NCBI GenBank assembly: GCA_963576565.1
Contig: OY755047.1
Coordinates: 9,580,931-9,644,930 of the forward strand
From: Aspidapion aeneum
Lineage: Eukaryota; Arthropoda; Insecta; Coleoptera; Brentidae
Direction: 5' to 3'
DNA: 64,000 bases
Shown here: positions 55,304 through 64,000 of the stretch, piece by piece
How positions within the stretch are numbered: position 1 is the stretch's first letter
How the letters are laid out: every line of letters starts with the position of its first letter
Made by a program: the position numbers and the translations under genes
Notes under the pieces: model-generated
The model's input: only the letters and a program-made list of their open reading frames with translations
Told to the model about the DNA's origin: nothing
The model's database searches: none

Positions 55304-55542
55304 AAAATATATTTAATCTAGTTGTTAATCGTACCACCCACATCATGCCCAGCCTTTCTAACCTTCAATTTAATCTTACGAAAATTAATAAGAGACAGAA
55401 ATATAAAAATTTAATGCATCGGACAAAGACAAACAACTTTATTTATAAATAGGGCGGGTTTAGCTTCAATTGGCCCGCCCTTCTCACGTTGAGCCAATGA
55501 TGAACGCTTAATAGTCCGCTTTATGTTAATGAGGCGGAGCAA
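55304..55542 (+). other. Start of alpha-spectrin 3' UTR
   Basis: No canonical AATAAA is found between the stop codon and the fold-back at 55543; AATATA variants occur at about 55307 and 55401. The mRNA may end at a variant signal or run into the inserted element. Confidence 0.5.
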
Positions 55543-56827
55543 TACAGGGTGTCCCAAATTGGGCACTTTTGGGGGGTTTAAGGTACTTCTAGGGAAGACA
55601 GAGAAAAACTGACCACGCATTACGAGGCTCAAATTTCAAGAGAAGACTTATAGTGAAAACCGCATTTTGAAATATCGTCTCGTCTTTGAGCTACGGGGGC
55701 TTTTTGAAAAGTCTGCATTTTGGAGGGGGGTCTATAACTTCGTTATTATTGGAAATATTGATTTAGAGTAAATTGCAATTTTATAGACTTTGTCACGAGG
55801 GATTCAACCGCTAAATTAAATTTTAACTGTCACTTTTAGTTTTTGAGATATGACATAAAGTTGCATTTTTTTCTTATGGAATAGCCTATATTTTAATTAA
55901 TTTTCGAATTCGTGATTGAATTCTTTTCAAAATGATGTATCATATGTCATAGTTTGATTGAGCGGTTTCGGAGATAATTAAAGTTTTTTATTTTTGTCTA
56001 GTGTGCGTTGAATGACGTCATGCGCCATTGACGTGAAAGCCTTGCGGTCAAATCCTACTTTAATGCTCCTATAGTTTTGTTGTCTTATACTATGCAAATC
56101 AAGTTGGCCTTGCGTCTTGGCGTTTTGTCATTGTTTTCAATTGTTTAAACAATTTGACATTACGCTTTGATATGAAATTATTTTTCACAAAAGCGTTTTA
56201 ATTTTATTTTGAAATATGTATAATTTTTTTAAAACTTTTTATAACTAGGCTTTCAGGGCCGTCAGCTGAATTATAATTTTTCCAAACCAGCCTTACTATA
56301 TTTGTGACTGTGTAAAATAATAAAAATACTGGAGTGCCTTTACCTGCCTCAGCAAATAATCATAGCGCACTAGAAATAAGTGAAAAAGCTGAATATCTCC
56401 TAAACCGCTCAATCAAACTATGACATATGATACATCATTTTAAAAAGAATTCAATGACGAATTCGAAAATTAATTAAAATATAGGCCATTCCATAAGAAA
56501 AAATGCAACTTTATGTCATATCTCAAAAACTAAAAGTGACAGTTAAAATTTAATTTAGCGGTTGAATTCCTCGTGACAAAGTCTACAAAATTTCAATTTA
56601 CTCTAAATCAATATTTCCAATAATAACGAAAGTTATAGACCCACCTTCAAAATGCAGACTTTTCAAAAAGCCCCCGTAGCTCAAAGACGAGACGATATTT
56701 CAAAATGCGGTTTTCACTATAAGTCTTCTCTTGAAATTTGAGCCTCGTAATGCGTGGTCAGTTTTTCTCTGTCTTCCCTAGAAGTACTTTAAACCCCCTA
56801 AAAGTGCCCAATTTGGGACACCCTGTA
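55543..56827. mobile_element. 1.28-kb fold-back element (copy 2), just after the stop codon
   Basis: Nearly identical to 17113-18395 along its whole length, with the same ends and TA flanks. It contains an AATAAA within AATAATAAAAATACTGGAG at about 56315. It lies 239 bp after the alpha-spectrin stop and could fall inside the 3' UTR. Confidence 0.9.
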
Positions 56828-57689
56828 CTTTCTAATACTAAGGTGGGCGGAGTAATACAAAAAGTAATATAATATTAATTTTAGGGTTTTTTTTTGCTTG
56901 CAATCTACTTATATAATTTTCGTAAGGTAAAAATTGAAGGATTTTACGCTATTAAATTATATAGTGTAATCATTTATAAAATAGAAGAACAAGATTATTG
57001 TTTTTCTGTTTTTTCACTTTATCAAAAGTTCTTTAACAAAACATAAAAGCTTTTAATTAGCCCAGTATTTTTTTTTACATTTAACACAGTAAAAACTATG
57101 CCTTTTGCCTTTTTCAGTATTTCTTAATATCTGAAATAATATTTTAAAGTTGTCTTTTTAACATTTTGACTAACATAAAATTATAATGTATTGAAAAACA
57201 AGAATTAGGCGTTAAAAAATATTATGGTAGCTTATAATATAGTTTTGAGCTTTTTTCTTAAGCTGAGGATGTGGTTCTTTTCAAACAAAAAGTTTATAAT
57301 ATTTATGCAAAAAATTATATAAGAGAAAAATTCTAATATTTTATGTATTTAGTATGTAAGTTCGTTTCACAAAGTTCACATAGATGTTTGTATTTCTTTA
57401 TATCGTTTCAAATATATATCACAGCTTTTTGCTTTTATAAAATAACTCGTTTTGGTTTTATTTTTAATTTAAACCCCCAATTTACTGTTTAAATCATTAC
57501 TATATTAAAATGACTTTTAAAGTCGTAGTTGGCAAAATATTTGAGTAATGATACATTATTTGTATAGGTCAGTTCTATCTTTGCAAATCTTGTAATTATC
57601 ACTTAGAGTTTGTGTAAACTTTGACTTTAAAAGCCATTTTAATTTAGTAAATAAGGACGCAAATGACATATACTTTTATAAAAAAACAT
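56828..57689. other. Downstream intergenic DNA, no gene
   Basis: Very AT-rich. One weak inverted repeat at 57495-57655 (ATTAAAATGACTTTTAAAGT ... ACTTTAAAAGCCATTTTAAT), with a similar structure at 61215-61375. Nothing protein-like. Confidence 0.5.
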
Positions 57690-58428
57690 CTTGAGCCATC
57701 AATTCTATTCTATTCTTCGATCCATCTTTATACATTGGCTTCTTCCCTCTTCTGTCTGTCGTCGTGTTCATCCATCTAGTTCCCGCATGTTCCTTCAAAT
57801 CGGCCACCTATCTCATTTGGACTCTTCCCCTACTTCTTTTATTTTCCCAAGGTCTTCAGTTTACAAAACATTTTTTGTTCTAACGATCGTCTTTCTGTCT
57901 GATATGACTGGAAAATTTCCATTTTAATTTTGCTATTTTTCCTCTGATATCACTTACTTTTGTTTTATTTCTTATGCATTCATTCCTTTTTCTATCTGTT
58001 AGCTTTACATGTAACATTTGTCTTTCTATTGATCTTTGGGCTTTTGTTACCTTATCCATGTTTGACTTTGTAAGTGCCCAGGTCTGAGATCCATAGGTAA
58101 GTACAGGAAGCATACTATGGTTATACACTTTCGTTTTGAGGTACTGAGGATGTTTTTTATTTTTTAATTTGTAGCTTAATTTACCGAATGCTGCCCAGGC
58201 CAATCTTACTCGTCTCTTGATTTCAGCCGTTTGGTTTTCTTTTTTTAGTTTCATAATTTGTTCCAGGTATATATTTCTCTACTTGTTCTTTTTTTATTGG
58301 TTTATTCTGATCGTGATATCTTCATTTCTGTTTGTTATTATTTTAGTTTTAGTGTAGTTCATACTCAAGCCTATAATTTTAGCTGCTGTATCCAGTTCTT
58401 CCAGCATTTTTATCAGTTCCTCGTTCTT

Positions 58429-59441
58429 AGAGTAATAATAATATAAAGAGAAGAAGTCAACCGCGGCCCCGTGTAAATTTTCCCTATTCGTGGCGGTCAT
58501 TCCTGAAAACTTAGAATTTGCAGAATCCCCGGCGATGGCAACATAGCTGCGTTACTGGAATCATCTCGAAAAAACCACACTGGTCTGAATTTTCACAATA
58601 TTTTCAGAAACATAGCACTTCTTGTTTATTTTTACGTCCAACTAAGTTCTTTTTTACAAAAATAAAACTCAGCACACAGAAAAAAACATCAAAAATTCAA
58701 TATGCCGAGTCCGCCGGCCAAGACAACACTGCATTTAATACAAACACATGTTACTGTCAGTGTCGACCTTAGAGCTTAGGAATATCTGGGCTAACCGTTC
58801 ACGACTTGAGGACCCACCTAATTAAACTTGTTGCCATTATATAAGTGAAAAAATAATCTTTTGTTTGAAACTCGTAGACAATGATTGGTAGAAATAAAAC
58901 TTTGAACTTCCATTGTGTTTATCTGAGGGCACGGCACTGCCTCGCCAAGTTCGCGCTGCCGTACCATCTTTTCTTGAAACATTTCAGCCCATATTTAACC
59001 TATCTAAAACTCTACTTCGGAAAGAGCTACGAATCTCATACTTTGCACAGTTGTAGACCTTCATAGAGTTAACAACCCTCTAAGTTTCATGGACTTTTAT
59101 AAAGTAGTAAAGTAGTTACGAAAACTCACTCCTCTACAATAGGAAAAAGGATTCCTTTTTACCTGGGGATATAGTCCAAGTAGCTCAAAACGAAACCCGG
59201 CCCTGCTAACACGAAATCCGTAATATGATGTCATACACCTGTTGCCACGTCCTGAAAAAATTGTGGGAAAAGGGGCCGTTTTTTTTTTGGTAAGGTAAGA
59301 AGTTGAACCTTACTTATTATTTATAAAATTTTACAGAGGCAGAGGAGGCGGCAACAGCGGAAAAGCTACATTGTTTACCAACAAATGAATGAATGACCGC
59401 CGAAACCGGGGCTACTACTTCTCTTTATATGTTATTACTCT
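58429..59441. mobile_element. 1.0-kb TIR element inserted in the RTE copy
   Basis: Ends AGAGTAATAATAATATAAAG on the left and, inverted on the right, AGAGTAATAACATATAAAG; both continue AGAAG and a GGCCCCG/GCCCCGG block. RTE sequence resumes on each side, with a small gap. GC-richer than its surroundings; no transposase seen. Confidence 0.75.
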
Positions 59442-60394
59442 GAGGTCCGCTTACTTTGATGCCTATTTCTTCCCAATCTAAGTTTTTAAAAACATCTAGG
59501 GCCTGGTCAAATAGTTTAGGGGATATTGTGTCACTATGTCTAACACGTCTGCTTTTGCGGATTGGCTTGGTTCCTTCGTAGATTTTGATTGATTTTGTTT
59601 GCTTCACTATATATATTGGCTAACAAGTCTGTATCTGTGATCTATTCGGCTATTAATTAAAGATGCTTTTACTGCCCAGTGATGCCCAATGCTATCGAAA
59701 GCTTTTTCAAAGTCTATACACGTAATATATAGTTGATTGTTCTATTCATTGGCTTGTTCTCTTAGGATTTTCATGGTTAATAGGTGGTCAACTATACTGA
59801 AACCTTTTCTGAAGCCTGCTTGTTCTTTTGATTGATATCCGTCAAATTTTTTTGTTAGTCTATCTGTTAATATTTTCGTGAAAAGCTTATACATTACAAT
59901 GAGGAGTGTTATAGGTCGATAGTTGCTCTATCGCCTTTCTTGTGTAGAATAATGGTTATGGATTCTTTCCAGTTGGTTGTAATTATTTTTTCTTTTAGGA
60001 TTTTATTCAGGTGAATGTGGAGGGTATTAACTACAGTTTTTTTTTACTTTTGAGCATTTCTGCTGCTACTCCGCCTTTTCCAGTTGATTTGTTATTTTTC
60101 ATTTTCTTTAATGCTCTGTTTATGTATTTCCGCTTTGCTTATTTCAGGTTGTAGCTCTGAGTTTATGTTCTTTATTTTTGTTTGGATTTTCTTCATGATT
60201 CCCTTTTTGTATAATTTTTAATATTTGTAATATCCTATTTAACATTAGTTTCTATACCGTTCATATCCTTTCTTTTAATTATTTCATATCTAGCTAGAGT
60301 CGGCCTTAGACATTTTATATTTCTGTTATTTTCTATAACTCTCTTAACTTTAATTTCTTGGCTCTTTCTTTTATAGTTTTTATTTATTTCTGTG

Positions 60395-60551
60395 CAGAGG
60401 CATTTATAAGGGGGGGGGGGGGCCGGGCCTCTTCCGAAGATAAGATTTTTTTAGATATTTTCCACATCTTTCATGAATACAAACATAAAATACGGTCTCA
60501 TGAGGTCTTGGACCCCCCCCCCCCCGAAACTTTTTTTTATATACGCCAATG
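60395..60551. mobile_element. 157-bp hAT-like MITE with 8-bp target duplication
   Basis: The 8-bp TTTCTGTG flanks it at 60387-60394 and 60552-60559. Ends CAGAGGCATTTATAA and, inverted, CATTGGCGTATATAA. Inner arms end in a G-run on one side and a C-run on the other. The RTE sequence without it (TTTATTTCTGTGTATTC) is predicted by related copies near 22999 and 23861. Confidence 0.8.
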
Positions 60552-61050
60552 TTTCTGTGTATTCTTTTTTTCTCTTTCTCCAGGTTCCGCCTTTTTTCCA
60601 TCAGTTTCTTTATTTCTTCTGATATTCTGTCTCTTTTTTCTTTTTCTTCGATAGCTTTTCCTATTTTGTTCATAGCTCTTGTTAACGTATCATTTATTTC
60701 ATCTATATTTTCATTTTCGAATCTTATGTTTTGGGTTGGCTGTTCCTTTAGCCTTTCTTTGTATATAACGTTATTTTGTCTAAGTTTATTCATGTGAAGT
60801 TGTTTATTGTTTAATTTTTCTTTTAATTTCGAAATTGCGATCAATGCAGATTTTTGTTCTGACCATCCTGTGATCACTGTCTGTTGTAAATTGTTTAGTA
60901 CTGTTACATCTCTACGATGTTTTTCTCAGTAGTCAGTATGTAATCAATTTCGTTATTCCATTAGGACTGAGCCATGTCCACTTTCGTTGCGGTTTGTTTC
61001 TATCGACCGAATTCATTGTATAAAGGTGTCTCTAGATAATTCATTAAGGT

Positions 61051-61160
61051 GGTTCAGTGGTAAGAATGTTTGCCTAGATAGCAAGAGACCCGGGTTCGAT
61101 CCCCGGCCGAAGCAGAAAACTTTTTTTTTATTTTTATTTCTTTAATTTCACTTGTTGTTT
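61051..61160 (+). mobile_element. tRNA-derived retroposon (SINE-like) with 15-bp target duplication
   Basis: ATAATTCATTAAGGT at 61036-61050 recurs at 61161-61175. Between lie a tRNA-like A box (GGTTCAGTGGTAAGA), an anticodon stem-loop (TTTGCCTAGATAGCAAG), a B box in a perfect T-arm (CCGGGTTCGATCCCCGG), half an acceptor stem and an A/T-rich tail. The 5' acceptor half does not pair with CCGAAGC, so this is not a working tRNA. Inserted in the RTE endonuclease region. Confidence 0.75.
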
Positions 61161-61214
61161 ATAATTCATTAAGGTTCTGTCCTTGTCATTCCTTTCGCCA
61201 TATACAAAAGCCAG

Positions 61215-61375
61215 CAATTACTCAATTAAAATTACTTTAAAAATTGTAGTTTGCACAATTTCTAAGTCATAATTATATCAGTTGTAAAAAAAAGTCTAAC
61301 CTATACGATTTATGTTTATCTCTCAAAAATTATGCAAACTACGACTCTTAAAGCTATTTTATTTTAGTAAATGGT
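61215..61375. repeat. Weak inverted repeat like the one at 57495
   Basis: TAAAATTACTTTAAAAATTG and TAGTTTGCA are loosely inverted as TGCAAACTACGACTCTTAAA and TATTTTATTTTAGTAA. Confidence 0.45.
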
Positions 61376-61740
61376 CACTTTAGTGGTATTTTTTCGATTT
61401 GAAAAGTTCTCTATTTTGTTTTAATTTATTTTTAATAGGTGTTCTTCGTTTGTTTCAAGATTTTAGAAAGGAAAATGTATAGAATAAGACCATAAATAAA
61501 TTGAACAAGAATATTTTAAGGTCAAGAACCGGGCTCAATACCTCGGATGGTACCGTTAATACGCATTCAAGTAAGTCAGTACTTTTAATGCATTTTTGCA
61601 GTTGTTTCTTGAGATACAAGAAAAGTTTTTTGTGTAGAATTAGATTGTTTTTAACAATAGTGCGTTTTCGTGTGAACCTTTAAGCATACTAGCTTTAAGT
61701 ATCGTTTTAAAACACAAAAATACTAAATGAAAAATTAAAA

Positions 61741-62360
61741 TCCACCTGGATTTTTTCGAAAATTATCAGAAAATTAAAAAAACGCCAAAACACGTCGATT
61801 TTGTTTGCAAGGGGGACACTTTTTGACTATTTTGAAATTTTTGTAGCACGAAACCCCTTCGAGGGGTATACTTTACCCCTATATTTTGAATAGGGAAAGT
61901 GGGTCTAGTGATACCTTGTTTTGAAGGCCTTTTGAATGTCCTTACAACCGTGTAAAAATTTCAAAAATCTATACATTAGTTTTTGAGATAATTGCCTTCA
62001 AACTTTCAAATTTAACATGGACTGAAAAAATAAAAATTTAATTAGAATTTTATATTTTTCAGATTTAATTTTTATTTTATCATTCCATGTTAAATTTAAA
62101 ATTTTGAAAGCAAATATCTCAAAAACTAATCGATGGATTTTCGAAATTTTTACACGGTTGTAAAGAAATTCAAGAGAGCTTCAAAACAAGGTATCACTAG
62201 ACCTACTTTCCCTATTCAAAATATAGGGGTAAAGTATACCCCTCGAACGGGGTTCGTGCTACAACAATTTCAAGATAGCCAAAAAGTGTCCCCCTTGCAA
62301 ACAAAATCGACGTGTTTCCGCGTTTTTTTTAATTTTGTGATAATTTTCGAAAAAATCCCG
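61741..62360. mobile_element. Palindromic element, second member of the 9180 family
   Basis: Internal blocks (ACGTCGATTTTGTTTGCAAG, GGGTCTAGTGATACCTTG, CGATGGATTTTCGAAATTTT) match 9180-9850, while the outer arms differ (CCACCTGGATTTTTTCGAAA inverted near 62350). Confidence 0.75.
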
Positions 62361-62527
62361 GTGGATCCTTTTTGATTTTCCACCTTGTATATTTTTTAAA
62401 TGTTGAATAGGTAGGTATTTTAAAATCAATTTGTGCGTAAGAAAATTAATATTCTTAATTAACAGGTATTTACATATTAATATACATAGCATACATTTCC
62501 ATGTCGTTTCTGGAAAATTTTATAATG

Positions 62528-62870
62528 CACAGAGTGATTCAAAGTGAGCACTTTTAACTGGGAATGGGTTCTTCTAGGGGAGATGGGGGAAAACTAACCC
62601 CCCCCCCCCTTGTGTGGCTTAAATTTCAAGACAAGATTTTTGGTAAAAACCGCATTTTCATATATCAACCTGTTTTTGTGCTACAGAGGCTTTTGAAAAG
62701 TCTGCATTTTAGATTTGGGCCTATAACTTTTTTATTTCTCAAAATTTATTTTCGATATACATGGCTTATTTGTAGGGTTTTTAAAGACTAATGCAACTGT
62801 CCAACTAAATTTTATCTGCCACTTTTACTTTCTGAGATATAGATTTTTTTATTTGATTTTCCAAATCGAT
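62528..62870 (+). repeat. Diverged left arm of the CAGGGTGTCCC fold-back family
   Basis: CTTCTAGGGGAGATGGGGGA, GGCTTAAATTTCAAGACAAG, AAAACCGCATTTTCA and TTTTGAAAAGTCTGCATTTT parallel 17140-17300 in the same order. Confidence 0.65.
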
Positions 62871-63057
62871 GTACACAGTGTGCCTGAATGAAGTATAGGT
62901 TACATAAAAATGGTTCCGAAAACTAATTCCACATTTTGAATAGCAGTATCAAAAAAGTTTGGTCATGTGGTCAAAGTCAGGGTTGTTTGGCCGCCATCTT
63001 TGAAAATGGCCGCCAAATGGAAATATTTTTGGTTTAAGCGTATCTCCCTACCCAGTG

Positions 63058-64000
63058 GTTGTATTTTAATTTTTTTAAGCTTGTTTTACTCCTTTTTGAA
63101 AGGCCAACAAATTTTGTCCTTACACATTTTTTAATCAATTACGTAGTTTTTGAGATATACCAGGATTTTTAGTATTTCCGCTCGCAAACGAGTCAAAAAA
63201 ATACCCATGCTCATTTTTTTGTAGCTACAATATTATTCACATTTGTTTTTTTTTTGTTACATAGAAGGCTTTAAACCTTTCACAGAAGAGGATAATGACT
63301 ATATGTTTTTAAAGTTCGTTGGATGGTACCCCTAAAGACGGCCTGAAAGAGGGTAGTTTCTGAAACAGTTCACAATATTTAAAAAAAAAGTGAATTTGCA
63401 GCGAAACGATGCATCCTACCTAAAAACGATAAAATTAATTTTTTATAGTACTTTTAATTTCGCTTCTTCTGATGTATCACTTAGCATCCTAGCTTTGATA
63501 GTTAGCTGTACAAACCAGCTAAAATATACAATTTTGTAAAAATTCCATGTTTTCGCTCCAAAATCGAATTTTTCTTAAAAATTGTAAAAGATATGACAAT
63601 AATCAGAAGATGCGGAATTAAAAGTACTATAAAACATTATTCTTAACGTTTTTCGCTAGGATGTATCGTTTTGCTGCAAATTCACTTTTTGTGTAATCTT
63701 GTGAACAGTTTTAGAAACCACCCTCTTTAAGGCAGTCTTTAGGGGTACCATCCATCGAACTTTAAAAACATAAAGTCAATATTCTCTTCTGTGAAAGGCT
63801 TAAAGCCTTCTATGTAACAAAAAAAACAAATGTCAATCGTATTGTAGCCATAATAAAATTAGCACGGGTATTATTTTAATTCTTTTGCGAGCGGAAATAC
63901 TTATCTTGGTATATCTCAAAAACTACTTGATTTAATAAAAAATGTGTAATAACAAAATTTATTTGCCTTGAAAAAAGGAGTATAACAAGCCTTAAAAAAT
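63058..64000. mobile_element. Large palindrome running past the window end
   Basis: Left arm blocks TCGTTGGATGGTACCCCTAA, TTGCAGCGAAACGATGCATC and ATTTCCGCTCGCAAACGAG are inverted at 63650-63900 (GATGTATCGTTTTGCTGCAA, TTAGGGGTACCATCCATCGA, TTGCGAGCGGAAATACTT). The centre is near 63520 and the right end is not in the window. Confidence 0.85.

Larger units (their letters stand above)
57690..61200 (-). mobile_element. RTE-type LINE, long degenerate copy with three insertions
   Basis: Minus-strand pieces appear in RTE order from right to left: endonuclease end (GERNDKDRTLMNYLE near 61180; NEIDYI near 60940; SDHRMVRTKICI near 60850), linker helix region (60400-60840), reverse transcriptase start ([13 protein letters not shown] near 60080), [20 protein letters not shown] (59470-59540), then the C-terminus [17 protein letters not shown] and [16 protein letters not shown] (57900-58250). 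Stops and frameshifts are frequent. Interrupted by 58429-59441, 60395-60551 and 61051-61160. Confidence 0.85.

Noticed and set aside
60358..60877. A coiled-coil host protein on the minus strand (Lys/Glu-rich, 157 codons)
   Set aside because: Its order with the endonuclease and reverse transcriptase pieces identifies it as the linker region of the RTE element; the glycine run is the inserted MITE.
61040..61115. Functional tRNA gene
   Set aside because: T-arm and anticodon arm are good, but the 5' acceptor half does not pair with the 3' half, and flanking 15-bp repeats show it is a retroposed piece.

Overview
This is insect-type genomic DNA: AT-rich, with many GT-AG introns and a dense load of mobile elements. 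It carries the 3' three quarters of one gene, alpha-spectrin, on the + strand. Thirty-seven coding exons (619-55303) join in one unbroken frame: 5,657 coding bases, 1,884 residues plus stop. The protein runs from the end of spectrin repeat 5 (counted on the fly protein) through repeats 6-20, with the SH3 domain inside repeat 9, to the C-terminal EF-hand domain. The N-terminal part, including the tetramerisation end, lies upstream of base 1. Fly-like protein sequence points to an insect. The very large, repeat-filled introns suggest a big, TE-rich genome, perhaps a beetle, but that is a weak inference.

Layout. 1-618: intron with a truncated interspersed repeat. 619-5199: exons 1-4, with a nested pair of fold-back elements in intron 2. 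5200-9902: intron 4, where the end of exon 4 and its donor site have been tandemly copied. 9903-16263: exons 5-8, with a dead mariner, a 550-bp tandem/inverted repeat cluster and a non-LTR fragment. 16264-24770: exons 9-13 with a 1.28-kb fold-back, a 128-bp satellite and RTE-type LINE pieces. 24771-31147: intron 13, an array of about 30 copies of a short intron plus the first bases of exon 14. 31148-43412: exons 14-28. 43413-46822: a 364-bp satellite and an interspersed repeat. 46823-55303: exons 29-37 with three more copies of that repeat and an RTE 3' end. 55304-64000: downstream DNA with a second copy of the 1.28-kb fold-back, a degenerate RTE element carrying three nested insertions (a TIR element, a hAT-like MITE and a tRNA-derived retroposon), and further fold-backs.

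No second host protein-coding gene is convincing. The main points of interest are: two introns that grew by tandem copying of DNA spanning a splice junction; two candidate in-frame cassette exons, 42 nt at 32204-32245 and 24 nt at 48347-48370; a short hairpin family recurring in the introns of this gene; and several palindromic elements sharing CAGGGTGT-like ends and TA target sites.

Exon calls rest on reading frame, splice sites and remembered similarity to fly and vertebrate alpha-spectrin. Repeat calls rest on reading the sequence by eye; copy numbers and identities are approximate unless stated as exact.
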